NCBI RefSeq assembly: GCF_046244365.1
Contig: NZ_CP176395.1
Coordinates: 7,006,001-7,070,000 of the forward strand
Direction: 5' to 3'
DNA length: 64,000 nt
Source: Paenibacillus_V sp046244365
GTDB taxonomy: Bacteria > Bacillota > Bacilli > Paenibacillales > NBRC-103111
The stretch's first letter is position 1. Each line of letters starts with the position of its first letter. Below the pieces are notes generated by a model. It was not told where the DNA came from, did not search any database, and saw only the letters and a program-made list of their open reading frames with translations. The position numbers were made by a program, and so were the translations under genes. Below, piece after piece: positions 8,890 through 16,704 of the stretch.

Positions 8890-10107
8890 TTACAGCGCAC
8901 CGCTGACGACGCTGCCGCGGTGGAGCACGGCGCGGCGTTTCGCCCGGCGCGCCACCGCTTCGGCGGAGCAGCCCGCCTCGACGAGCACGCCGCTGGCGTC
9001 GGCGCCTACCGCCGGCCAAACGCGGCTTCCCGCAGCGTCGAGCGGCGTCACGCCGCCCGTGATATGCGCAAGCGCGCCGGCCAGCTGCCGTTCCCCGCTC
9101 CACCCGAACCGTTCCGCAAGGCGGCCGGCTTTCTCCAGATTGTCCCCGTTGCCGAATGGGGACCAGTGATCGTTGATGCTGTCGGTGCCGAGCGACACGG
9201 ACACGCCTTTGTCGCGGAGCAGCGGCACCGGCGGGATGACCGGTCCCATCGGCACGGACGTCGTGATGCCGATGCCGAGCGACGCCAGCCTCTCCGCCAG
9301 CTCTGCCTGCGGAGAGGAGGCGTCGCCTAGCGCGAAGGCGTGACTGATCGTCACGCGGCCTTGCCAGCCGGCTTCCTCCGTCAGCGCCGCCAGACGCTTG
9401 ATCGTAAAGATCCCAAGAGAGCCGCCGTCGTGCAAATGCAGATCGATGTCGGCGTCCGCCTCGACGGCGAGCTCCATCATCGTATGCAGCGATTTCTCCA
9501 CGTTGCCGTCTACATTGGCCGGATCTACGCCTCCAACGAGTCCTGCCCCCTGGCGGAGCGCTTCCCTTATGAGCGGCGCCGCATCCGACAGAAGCAAGCC
9601 GTGCTGCGGGAAGGCGACGATCTCATGCGTTAGCCGCCCTTCGAACGACGCGAACACCTCTTGGAGCATTTCCACGTGCTTCAGCCCGATGGCCCGGTCT
9701 ACATTGCAATGCGTACGCACATGGGTGGAGCCGTGCGACAGCAGCAGCTCCAGCATGCGGGCTGCCCGGTCCGCTGCGGTAGGAAGCAGCTTAGGGAGCA
9801 GTTCCTTCTCCTCTTCGATGCGCGTGAAAATGCCTTTCGTCGCAGGACGGACGGCTTTCCACGGGCCGCTGTAATACGTCTTGTCGATATGAATGTGCAT
9901 TTCCTTGAACGGAGGCAGCAGCAGCAATCCCTTGGCGTCCAGCTGTTCGATCCCGCTCTCCGGCGCTTCCGCAGCCGGGGCGATCCGGGATATGACCCCG
10001 TTCTCGACAAGCAAATGACAAAGCTCGGTTTGCGTCCCTATCACGCTGCCTCCCTCGAATTCAAAACCGCTTTCCAAACGTACATTCGTAAGCCAATATG
10101 TAGACAT
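8890..10107 (-). CDS. cytosine-deaminase-like amidohydrolase
   Basis: 405-residue metal-dependent hydrolase of the amidohydrolase superfamily, closest in pattern to the CodA group. Metal ligands: HIH at residues 71-73 (EMHIHIDKTYY), IDLHLHDGG in the middle, ISHAFALG, and the catalytic Asp in GTDSINDHW. The N- and C-terminal strands forming the small beta-sandwich (LVENGVISRI; GVLVEAGCSAEAV) are present. The start ATG at 10107 has GGAGGAA 8 bp upstream. Substrate could be cytosine, a related pyrimidine/pterin or an N-substituted amide; no pathway neighbour helps. A promoter is seen at 10148-10175. Confidence 0.85.
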   Translation of the reverse strand: MSTYWLTNVRLESGFEFEGGSVIGTQTELCHLLVENGVISRIAPAAEAPESGIEQLDAKGLLLLPPFKEMHIHIDKTYYSGPWKAVRPATKGIFTRIEEEKELLPKLLPTAADRAARMLELLLSHGSTHVRTHCNVDRAIGLKHVEMLQEVFASFEGRLTHEIVAFPQHGLLLSDAAPLIREALRQGAGLVGGVDPANVDGNVEKSLHTMMELAVEADADIDLHLHDGGSLGIFTIKRLAALTEEAGWQGRVTISHAFALGDASSPQAELAERLASLGIGITTSVPMGPVIPPVPLLRDKGVSVSLGTDSINDHWSPFGNGDNLEKAGRLAERFGWSGERQLAGALAHITGGVTPLDAAGSRVWPAVGADASGVLVEAGCSAEAVARRAKRRAVLHRGSVVSGAL

Positions 10108-10147
10108 GCTGCATTCCTCCCAGACGGAATTAGGTAAGTACGACCCT

Positions 10148-10175
10148 TTTATAGTAGCATGCCTATTACCGGCAA
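10148..10175 (-). promoter_or_regulatory. promoter of amidohydrolase gene
   Basis: On the minus strand TTGCCG (10170-10175), 16-bp spacer, TATAAA (10148-10153), about 40 bp upstream of the start codon. Confidence 0.55.
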
Positions 10176-10250
10176 ACCACTTCTCGGCGCTCCCTGCTGT
10201 ACCCTCCATGGATCGGACACACCTGCCGAACAGGTTATAGGCGCGTGCAA

Positions 10251-10300
10251 AACAAAAATAGCGAAGCCGCCTTCTCTACAGTTGAGGGCAGATTCGCTAT
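10251..10300 (-). terminator. terminator of the YheC/D gene
   Basis: Read on the minus strand: ATAGCGAATCTGCC, 15-base loop, GGCGGCTTCGCTAT followed by TTTTTGTTTTG. It lies 120 bp after the stop of the YheC/D-like gene. Confidence 0.7.
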
Positions 10301-10303
10301 ATA

Positions 10304-10351
10304 GGTTCAATCGTTCCTTTATCTACAGGTTCTATCGTTCCTTTGTCTACT
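10304..10351. repeat. 24-bp tandem duplication (family iii)
   Basis: GGTTCAATCGTTCCTTTATCTACA at 10304-10327 is repeated with two changes at 10328-10351. Between the YheC/D stop and its terminator, so it would be transcribed in the 3' end of that mRNA. Confidence 0.75.
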
Positions 10352-10421
10352 CCAGGTAACATTGTCTGCAATTTCTCCATCTAACATTCAACCGCAACCG
10401 GCGCCGCTTATTCGGCGTTCC

Positions 10422-11177
10422 TTACGTCACTCTTCCGTAAACGTTCGCATAGCGGATGATCCGCGCAAAAATGCCTTTGTTGGCCAATCTGCGGAAAATG
10501 TACGGATCCGGTCTCGTGTTGACCTCTAAGATCCACGGCTTCAGTTCGCCGTCGAGACCGACGTCGATTCCGATTTCGCGGATGCCCGGGTATCGCTTAT
10601 GAAGCGCCTCGCCTACTTCGACACCCAACTTTTCCAGCTTATGAAGCACCTTTTGCGCTTTCTCGGAAGTACCTGCCGATGCGCCCAGCAGCGTTTCCGC
10701 CGGAACCAGCTTACCCCCGTTATGAAAATTCGTCACGATTTTGCGCGGATGAGCGACACGTCCGATAATTCCCGTCGTTTCCCAGTTCTTTTGCGGATTC
10801 AGCTGAACCATCACCCTGAGGTCGAAGCGCCTGTTTTTATAGGTGAGCAGATGAATCCCTTTCTGCGCAAGATAGCTCCTCCTGCCGGCGGATCTGCGGA
10901 TATTGCGAAACAGCGCCGGGTACGTACGGTACTTACGAACCCGCTCGCCCAGCTGATACCGGTAAAGAGGCTGCTCCCCGCCGGTTATTTCGACCCGCAT
11001 GACGCCTCCGCCATACGTGCCTTTATCAGGCTTAACATAAACCATCCGCAATTGCTCTAGCATGTCACGCAAATTGCCGGCCGTCATCCTCATCGTCTTT
11101 GGAATGAACGGCTTGATTGATTCATACTCAAGAAGCGCTTCCGTTTTGGCCCATTTGCTAACAACGTGACGCTGCAT
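10422..11177 (-). CDS. YheC/YheD family ATP-grasp-like protein
   Basis: 251 residues resembling the spore-coat-associated YheC/YheD group, which carry an ATP-grasp fold. Visible features: VYVKPDKGTYGGGVMRV (ATP-binding lysine and glycine-rich loop, residues ~48-64), QKGIHLLTYKNRRFDLRVMV and EIGIDVGLDGELKPWILEVNTRPD, which carries the Mg-binding Glu/Asn near the C-terminus. The start ATG ending at 11177 follows AGAGGG; the frame extends to 11228 without homology. Shorter than the ~360-450-residue Bacillus homologues, which have an extra N-terminal region. Found in spore formers; substrate unknown. Confidence 0.85.
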   Translation of the reverse strand: MQRHVVSKWAKTEALLEYESIKPFIPKTMRMTAGNLRDMLEQLRMVYVKPDKGTYGGGVMRVEITGGEQPLYRYQLGERVRKYRTYPALFRNIRRSAGRRSYLAQKGIHLLTYKNRRFDLRVMVQLNPQKNWETTGIIGRVAHPRKIVTNFHNGGKLVPAETLLGASAGTSEKAQKVLHKLEKLGVEVGEALHKRYPGIREIGIDVGLDGELKPWILEVNTRPDPYIFRRLANKGIFARIIRYANVYGRVT

Positions 11178-11360
11178 GCTGTCGCCCTCTTTCCGCCATA
11201 GTACGCGTTGCGTATCCGTCCGCGGCATTCGAACCGCCGAATGCTTTCGACATTTCTATCGTATGTGTCCGGCGATGCTTCTGGTTGGGCGGTCAGCCGC
11301 CGAGTGAAAATACGGGCGCGATAACACTATCGGCGTAGTGTAAAAGGACGGAATAAGGAA

Positions 11361-11394
11361 AAAGCCGCTCTGCTTGATCAAGCAGAGCGGCTTT
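11361..11394. terminator. terminator of pterin dehydratase gene
   Basis: Perfect 34-bp palindrome with 15-base arms (AAAGCCGCTCTGCTT...), 11 bp after the stop codon of the minus-strand gene and followed on that strand by TTTTTCC. Confidence 0.9.
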
Positions 11395-11405
11395 CTATGA
11401 TGGTT

Positions 11406-11693
11406 TTAAGCGGGGAATCTAGCACGGTCGAATTCAGCGGCAGCCGTAAAATCCAGCTCCGTCAGCCCGCCGGCATGCCAAGAGGTGAGCCGCAGCGTAA
11501 TCAGCTTATAATCGATGGCAATTAAGGGATGGTGATTCAACCTTTCCGCGGTCTGCGCAACGCGCTGGACAAACGCGACGCCGTCCAAAAACTTTCGAAA
11601 CCTATACCTTTTGACGATCCACTTCTCGTCCACCAGCTCCCACCCGTTTTCAGCGTTCAGCCTTACGGCGATTTGATCCTCGGACAATATCAT
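11406..11693 (-). CDS. pterin-4a-carbinolamine dehydratase
   Basis: 95-residue protein of the PCD/DCoH family, which dehydrates 4a-hydroxytetrahydrobiopterin. It shows the family core: NGWELVDEKWIVKRYRF, AERLNHHPLIAIDYKLITLRL and SWHAGGLTELDFTAA, matching the HHP...H.AGGLT.xD pattern. The start at 11693 follows AAAGGGG; the frame reaches 11783 without homology. There is no phenylalanine hydroxylase gene nearby, so its role here may be another pterin or molybdopterin-linked one. Followed by a strong terminator. Confidence 0.9.
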   Translation of the reverse strand: MILSEDQIAVRLNAENGWELVDEKWIVKRYRFRKFLDGVAFVQRVAQTAERLNHHPLIAIDYKLITLRLTSWHAGGLTELDFTAAAEFDRARFPA

Positions 11694-11884
11694 GGCGCGA
11701 CCCCTTTCAGCCTGCAAGAAAACATCACATGTTTTCATATTACGCCTTCTGAAGCGGGATGACCATGTGTAATATTTGTGCATTTTGGTTTTGAAACTTC
11801 ATGCGGATCCTTCTACTGCGGCTAAGCCAATCGCGGCATAATCGTATACAACGGTTAAGAAAAAACGTACGGTCTCACACGAAA

Positions 11885-11950
11885 ATAGTCACTCTTGACT
11901 ATACTGCCGATGCAACGATATAATGACAATAAGTTAGTCACGCATGACTA
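11885..11950 (+). promoter_or_regulatory. promoter flanked by two identical-core operators
   Basis: Two palindromes of form TAGTCA-N4-TGACTA lie at 11886-11901 and 11935-11950. The first overlaps the -35 box (TTGACT, 11895-11900) and the second lies just downstream of the -10 box (TATAAT, 11919-11924; 18-bp spacer). Centre-to-centre distance is 49 bp. This layout is typical of a dimeric repressor; the regulator is not in the neighbourhood and I cannot name it. Confidence 0.8.
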
Positions 11951-11986
11951 TTTAAGGAATTCACATTTCCCAAGGAGGCAGGGACG

Positions 11987-12415
11987 ATGCGTTCTTATAC
12001 GAAATGGTTCATTCGGGTTGCCGCTGTATATTTGATGATTGGCGTATTCATCGGTTCTGACATGGCCGGCCGCAAGGATTACTCGATCATTCCCGTTCAT
12101 TCCCACATTTTAGTGCTCGGCTGGCTTTCGATGTTCGCCTTCGGCATCTTTTATTATTTGTTTACTCCGGGCATGCTAAAGCTATCCAAGCTGCAAGCGT
12201 GGACATCGCTCCTAGGGGGAACGACCATGCCGATCGGCTTCCTGCTTTACATTAAAGCGGAGAACGCGGCTACGCTCGGCGTTTTTATCGGCACCGCTTC
12301 CCTATTGTTAATCGGCGTCGTTCTGTTCGTTCTGATCACCCTATTCGATAAAAAGGTGTTCGGCCCCAAAGAAACCGGCCAGCAGCTGCAGGACCCGAAG
12401 ACCGCGACTTTCTAA
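11987..12415 (+). CDS. small heme-copper-oxidase subunit I-like membrane protein
   Basis: 142 residues with four hydrophobic helices. The second helix carries His-x-His in IPVHSHILVLGWLSMF, resembling a heme-binding helix of cytochrome cbb3/NorB-type subunit I, and many Firmicute proteins of this size are labelled cytochrome-c-oxidase-like. It is far too short to be an oxidase itself; a heme or nitric-oxide related role is inference. The ribosome site AAGGAGG sits 8-9 bp before the ATG. Expression is probably repressed through the two TAGTCA-N4-TGACTA sites directly upstream. Confidence 0.75.
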   Translation: MRSYTKWFIRVAAVYLMIGVFIGSDMAGRKDYSIIPVHSHILVLGWLSMFAFGIFYYLFTPGMLKLSKLQAWTSLLGGTTMPIGFLLYIKAENAATLGVFIGTASLLLIGVVLFVLITLFDKKVFGPKETGQQLQDPKTATF

Positions 12416-12454
12416 GTCTTGAGCTGAATCTAAAAGACAAGCAGCCGATGCCGC

Positions 12455-12483
12455 TTGCTTTACGTTCACTTTTGCCCTATAAT
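12455..12483 (+). promoter_or_regulatory. promoter of the serS leader
   Basis: TTGCTT (12455-12460), 17-bp spacer, TATAAT (12478-12483). Predicted RNA start is near 12490, giving a leader of about 240 nt before serS. Confidence 0.65.
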
Positions 12484-12489
12484 GTCTCT

Positions 12490-12697
12490 AATTTCACAAA
12501 AAAACTATGCCTATGATGAGCATCCAACTCGGAGGCGTTTATGACCGGAGCGGCAAACGAACCTGCGCTCTCTAAAATAACCGGGCAGCCCGTTACAGCG
12601 AAACCAAGCGGATCGGATTAGCGCAAGCGAACCGGTCAAGTTGGGTGGCACCGCGAGCAGAGCGCTCCTCGTCCCAATCGGATGAGGGCGCTTTTTG
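12490..12697 (+). promoter_or_regulatory. T-box riboswitch of serS
   Basis: The conserved T-box GGTGGCACCGCG is at 12644-12655. It is followed by an intrinsic terminator with arms AGCGCTCCTCGTCC (12661-12674) and GGATGAGGGCGCT (12680-12692) and a T-run. A GATGA element near 12515 fits the base of stem I. Uncharged tRNA would pair with the T-box and favour the antiterminator, turning serS on during serine starvation. I could not place the serine specifier codon with confidence; the leader is rather short. The gap upstream (12416-12454) holds only a weak CAAGC/GCTTG hairpin. Confidence 0.9.
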
Positions 12698-12728
12698 TGT
12701 TTTTTTACTCGCGAAAGGAGAATGCAAG

Positions 12729-14003
12729 ATGCTGGACATTCGTTTTATCCGGGAACATGCCGACCAAGTTCAACAAATTGCCGTACAAAAGGGGATTGCC
12801 CTTTCGGTACCGGAGCTGCTGGAAACTGACGAAAAACGCAGAGAGCTGCTTGGCGGAATCGAAGCGCTGCGAAAGGAGAGAAATCGCATCTCTCAAGCGA
12901 TCCCCCGGCTAATGAAGGAGAAAAAGGACGAGGAGATTGCCCTGGCGAAGCTTCGGGCGGGCGAGGTCAATGCCGAGCTTGGACGGCTCGAAGAACGTCA
13001 CGAAGAGGTTAACGGCAAGTATGAGCAGCTGATGCTGCTCGTGCCGAACGTCGTTTCGCCGGATACGCCGGTCGGAGCGTCGGATGCTGACAATGTGGAG
13101 ATAAGACGGTGGGGAACGGTTCCCGAGTTCGATTTTGCGGCCCGCGATCATGTCGCGCTAGGCGAAGCCTTGCATTTGTTCGATATCCCGAGAGGCGTCA
13201 AGGTCGGAGGGACGCGCAGCTATTTTCTTAAAGGAGCGGGCGCGCATCTGCATAGGGCCGTTCAGCAGCTCGCGATCGACTTTCTCCACGAACGCGGGTA
13301 CACGATTATGGACGTGCCGCTGATCGCGCGCGGCGACGCGCTTGCAGGCACCGGCTTTTTCCCGACCGGACGGGAGCAGACGTACCAGATAGACGAGGAG
13401 GACAAATGGCTTGTCGGCACGTCGGAGGTACCGCTCATTTCCTACTATGCGGGGGAAATCATCGATGTAAACGAACCGATCCGGCTTGCCGGCGTATCGA
13501 ATTGCTTCCGCAAAGAAGCCGGCTCTGCCGGACGCGACGTGCGAGGGCTTTATCGGGTGCACCAGTTCGCCAAAGTCGAACAGGTCGTCCTATGCCGGGA
13601 CGATCACGAGCTAGCCGAACGGCTGCTGCTTGAAATGCTTGATAACGCGGAGCAGCTGCTGCGCTTGCTGGAGCTGCCCTACCGTATCGTCGCCGTCTGC
13701 ACCGGCGATTTGAGCCAAAAAAACTACAAGCAATACGACATCGAAACGTGGATGCCAAGCCGGGGCCATTACGGCGAGACGCATTCGGCCTCGAATGTGA
13801 CCGATTTTCAGGCGCGTCGCTCGGGAATCCGCTACCGGGACGAGAACGGACAAACCCGCTGCTGTTTTACGCTGAACAATACGGCCGTCGCCACCCCTCG
13901 TATTCTCATTCCGCTGCTCGAAAATCATCAGCGCGAAGACGGCTCGGTTTACGTACCGGCTGCGCTGCGAAAGTACATGCATGGACTCGAGGAATTGAAA
14001 TGA
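12729..14003 (+). CDS. serS: seryl-tRNA synthetase
   Basis: 424-residue class II aminoacyl-tRNA synthetase. N-terminal antiparallel coiled-coil tRNA-binding arm (residues ~1-110, MLDIRFIREHADQVQ, RKERNRIS), then the catalytic core with motif 2 (FRKEAGSAGRDVRGLYRVHQF) and motif 3 (NNTAVATPRILIPLLENHQ). The ATG at 12729 follows GAAAGGAGA. Transcription is controlled by the T-box leader directly upstream. It is unusual only in its isolated position, away from the dnaA/gyr region where serS lies in many Bacilli, so it could be a second copy. Confidence 0.96.
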   Translation: MLDIRFIREHADQVQQIAVQKGIALSVPELLETDEKRRELLGGIEALRKERNRISQAIPRLMKEKKDEEIALAKLRAGEVNAELGRLEERHEEVNGKYEQLMLLVPNVVSPDTPVGASDADNVEIRRWGTVPEFDFAARDHVALGEALHLFDIPRGVKVGGTRSYFLKGAGAHLHRAVQQLAIDFLHERGYTIMDVPLIARGDALAGTGFFPTGREQTYQIDEEDKWLVGTSEVPLISYYAGEIIDVNEPIRLAGVSNCFRKEAGSAGRDVRGLYRVHQFAKVEQVVLCRDDHELAERLLLEMLDNAEQLLRLLELPYRIVAVCTGDLSQKNYKQYDIETWMPSRGHYGETHSASNVTDFQARRSGIRYRDENGQTRCCFTLNNTAVATPRILIPLLENHQREDGSVYVPAALRKYMHGLEELK

Positions 14004-14006
14004 ACG

Positions 14007-14049
14007 AAGCCCCGCTTCGCGCTGACGGTGCGCTGGCGGGGCTTTTTTT
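14007..14049 (+). terminator. terminator of serS
   Basis: AAGCCCCGC / GCGGGGCTT arms followed by TTTTTTT, starting 4 bp after the serS stop. Confidence 0.9.
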
Positions 14050-14057
14050 GGTATACG

Positions 14058-14483
14058 TTATCTGTGCTGCTTTCCGGCTCTATACGTTTTCCACTGGTAT
14101 TGTATAAAGCACCCGACGCAAAAGCCCAGAATGGCGACAACTGCCGCCAAAGCGACCATCGCCGTAAAGACGTAAGCGGACACCGTCCAATCTAGAAGAT
14201 AGCTGATCAGCGCGACCACCAGAAAGCCGACGGCCAGCAGTTGATTGAACTGCTGCTGTTCTTTATCCTCCGGCACATATTCGGAAGGATGCTTGCGCAG
14301 AAACCTCCTGGCCAGCTGCATAACCGGGTTGAAGTCAAAGCATACGCCGGAAATGCCGGCGATTAACGGAATCGCTAGAATCCAGTAATAACCGGTAATC
14401 CATGTCAGGATGACGGAAAGTACGATTACCCATTGGTTCGTTCTGACAAGCGGACGCGGAATCGAAGCTATTGGAGCACTCAC
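14058..14483 (-). CDS. DUF4395 family membrane protein
   Basis: 141 residues with four hydrophobic helices in two pairs; the pattern IPRPLVRTNQWVIV at the start, FDFNPVMQLARRFL in the middle and FCVGCFIQYQWK at the end matches the DUF4395 family. The conserved GFCVGC cysteines near the C-terminus suggest redox or metal function, which is not proven. Starts with GTG at 14483 after an AAAGG ribosome site about 10 bp upstream. Monocistronic, convergent with serS. Confidence 0.85.
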   Translation of the reverse strand: MSAPIASIPRPLVRTNQWVIVLSVILTWITGYYWILAIPLIAGISGVCFDFNPVMQLARRFLRKHPSEYVPEDKEQQQFNQLLAVGFLVVALISYLLDWTVSAYVFTAMVALAAVVAILGFCVGCFIQYQWKTYRAGKQHR

Positions 14484-14627
14484 AAAAATCCGACCTTTCC
14501 ACTAGGTTTATCGCCATTATACTGCTATTCAACCGGCTTGTGAATGCTCCCCTGCGAAAATTCCCAAAATAAACGACATATGTGTCGTTTTCATGTATCC
14601 TATCTGCAATTCATCGGCTCTTCCTTT

Positions 14628-15800
14628 TTAATTGCTTACCGATAAAACGCCTGAAGCTGCACGCTGCTCTATAGGGGAATTCGTTTTGCGCGCTTCACGA
14701 AGCATCAAAAATCCGATTAACAAGGACGCAACGCCAATAATGACCAACAATGCTCCTATCTCCAAACTGTAAGCTGTCAGCGATCCATGCCGAAATGCCA
14801 TTCCACGTATGAAACGGTTAAGCCAGTTCATCGGCAACGCCCATGCGATGACCTGAAAAAACATTGGAAATGCAAGCGGGGTCAACTGAATCCCCGTAGC
14901 CAAAAAGGACGGATACAAGACAAGACTCGTTCGCGAACCCATTTTGGACGCTTCTTTGGCCGTATAACCAATCAATAACCCCACAAGAGACAAGGCAAAA
15001 GAATAAACCAGCAAGGGGATAATAAAAAGATAAAGCTCTGCTTCAAACCGCATATTTCCTGCTTGCTTCAATAGTCCATAGCTTAGGATTAAAGAGAATG
15101 TACTCAGAACAGCATAAGGTACGCTGCGAACCCAAAGCTGGACAGGCGATACGCCGTTGGCAAGCAGCTTCCCTTCTTTGCGAAGACGAGGCGCAATCGA
15201 TCCGGCTGCGCTTGTTGTCAACATAAGCACGATTATATTCACAAATCCAAGAACCATAAAGTCGACATAACTTGTCGTCGGATTAAACAGCATTCGCTGT
15301 TGGAGAGATAGCGGAGATATAAGCCCTTTGGCCGTTTCCGCATCCATCCCGCTTTGCCCCAGACGCGTCATGGAAAGAGTCATATTTTCCGTTGCGAGGA
15401 TCTCTTGAATTGCGGTTCGGATACCCATTAGCCCTGAGGGCATCGTGTTATCCATTAGAATCCCGATATTCGAAGACTTGCCTTGCAACTTACGCAACTC
15501 CAGTTGTTCAGGAAGGATAACGACCGCTATAGCCTGCTCGTTTGCCAGCAAGGTTTCGGGGGCCATGCGGTTGGCCAATACATTCGTGACTTTCATATAG
15601 GGGGACGCATTCATTTTCGAAATCAATTGTCGCGAATAAGAACTGTGGTCCTCGTCAATAATGACAACCGGCGATTTGCTGATTTGGTTTTTCGAAAACA
15701 TCAACCCAAAAAACAAAGCGGCAATCAGCGGGCCGATAAAGATTGTAAGAAGGAACTTGCTGCCCGCTACGTACTTCCACTCCTCAATCAGCGATTTCAT
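14628..15800 (-). CDS. ABC-2 type transporter permease
   Basis: 390 residues: one N-terminal membrane helix (residues ~17-37), a ~150-residue extracytoplasmic loop, and five to six C-terminal helices (residues ~175-370), the layout of ABC-2 efflux permeases of the YhhJ/YbhR group. Start at ATG 15800 follows GGAGGTGGACC; a TTG immediately before it is an alternative. It overlaps the upstream membrane-fusion gene by 17 bp, so the two are translationally coupled. No ATP-binding subunit is encoded in this operon. Probably controlled by the divergent TetR protein. Confidence 0.87.
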   Translation of the reverse strand: MKSLIEEWKYVAGSKFLLTIFIGPLIAALFFGLMFSKNQISKSPVVIIDEDHSSYSRQLISKMNASPYMKVTNVLANRMAPETLLANEQAIAVVILPEQLELRKLQGKSSNIGILMDNTMPSGLMGIRTAIQEILATENMTLSMTRLGQSGMDAETAKGLISPLSLQQRMLFNPTTSYVDFMVLGFVNIIVLMLTTSAAGSIAPRLRKEGKLLANGVSPVQLWVRSVPYAVLSTFSLILSYGLLKQAGNMRFEAELYLFIIPLLVYSFALSLVGLLIGYTAKEASKMGSRTSLVLYPSFLATGIQLTPLAFPMFFQVIAWALPMNWLNRFIRGMAFRHGSLTAYSLEIGALLVIIGVASLLIGFLMLREARKTNSPIEQRAASGVLSVSN

Positions 15801-16416
15801 CAAGGTCCACCTCCGCTGTCATACCCGGAAGAAGATCGGAGTTTGAATTTACGGATATTCTGACAAGAAACATACTTAAATCGGCTTGCCCCCTCTCGCG
15901 CGTCATGCGCAAGCTGGCAAATTGAGGGGCGGCCGAGATCGAAGAGACAACGCCGTCGACTTGGGCAGAACGCTTCAGATAGGGAAAACGAACCTGGACG
16001 CTTTTATTGACATTTAGCTTCTGAATTTCCCCCTCTTGCACATAAATGTCCGCATAATAGGCGGCCTTTTGCACAACTGCAACCGGCATGCCTTGCGCAA
16101 GCTGATCTCCCGGCTTTACCATGCTTCTGCTAATCCATCCATCATCCGGCGAAAGCACGTCCACCTCGGTTCCTTCGGCTGATTTCACCTTGAATAGAAG
16201 GTCTCCCTGTTGGATGGAATCGCCTGCAGTTGCGTTGATTTTAACGATTGTCCCCGGACTTTTGTCATACACGATCATTTTTTGCTCCGCCTCAAGCACG
16301 CCTTGTTTTCTGCTCTCCGCCTGACTGACTGCATCTTTGCCTTTAGAAGCAAGAAGCGCGCCTCCTGCAATAACCGCGACGGCAATTCCCATATACAGAC
16401 CTGCTTTAAGTTTCAT
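15784..16416 (-). CDS. HlyD-type membrane fusion protein
   Basis: 210 residues: N-terminal signal anchor (GLYMGIAVAVIAGGALLAS), a short barrel-sandwich/lipoyl region (SPGTIVKINATAGDSIQQG ... VDVLSPDDGWISRSMV) and a beta-barrel segment ending LLPGMTAEVDLDE. It is a compact periplasmic-adaptor-like protein lacking a long coiled-coil hairpin. Start ATG ending at 16416 has GAGGGAGAG upstream. First gene of an operon with the ABC-2 permease; the promoter at 16561-16590 is embedded in an inverted repeat shared with the tetR side. Confidence 0.87.
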   Translation of the reverse strand: MKLKAGLYMGIAVAVIAGGALLASKGKDAVSQAESRKQGVLEAEQKMIVYDKSPGTIVKINATAGDSIQQGDLLFKVKSAEGTEVDVLSPDDGWISRSMVKPGDQLAQGMPVAVVQKAAYYADIYVQEGEIQKLNVNKSVQVRFPYLKRSAQVDGVVSSISAAPQFASLRMTRERGQADLSMFLVRISVNSNSDLLPGMTAEVDLDEIAD

Positions 16417-16540
16417 TGTTCGATCTCTCCCTCTCCCCGAATGCTTCCAAACGTTCTGCTCATTATTTCTAGTCATTCTGATTTTCGAACGGCGTTCTCG
16501 GCAGCCTTCATGATCACCTCTCCTAATAAACCGCGCCTCA

Positions 16541-16578
16541 AAATATGATGATCGCAATATATTATAATCATCATATTT
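16541..16578. promoter_or_regulatory. 38-bp inverted repeat, TetR operator candidate
   Basis: Perfect 12-base arms AAATATGATGAT (16541-16552) and ATCATCATATTT (16567-16578) with a 14-base AT-rich centre. It covers the -10 box and spacer of the leftward efflux promoter. A related sequence lies in the rightward tetR promoter. Confidence 0.75.
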
Positions 16579-16590
16579 TAATCCGGTCAA
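16561..16590 (-). promoter_or_regulatory. promoter of efflux operon
   Basis: Minus strand TTGACC (16585-16590), 18-bp spacer, TATAAT (16561-16566). The spacer contains ATATGATGATTATAAT, almost the same as the tetR promoter spacer. Confidence 0.7.
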
Positions 16591-16638
16591 TAGCCTCGTT
16601 TATTCTTGCTCTATTACTAGCGGCTGTCATAAGAAAAA

Positions 16639-16667
16639 TTGACACGTTTTATTATGATGACTATAAT
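16639..16667 (+). promoter_or_regulatory. consensus promoter of tetR-type gene with operator in spacer
   Basis: TTGACA (16639-16644), 17-bp spacer, TATAAT (16662-16667). ATTATGATGACTATAAT (16651-16667) inside it is an imperfect palindrome shared with the divergent promoter; a repressor bound here would block both directions. Confidence 0.8.
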
Positions 16668-16704
16668 ATTTTGAGGTAGATTTATAAGCAACGGAGTGAT
16701 CGCG

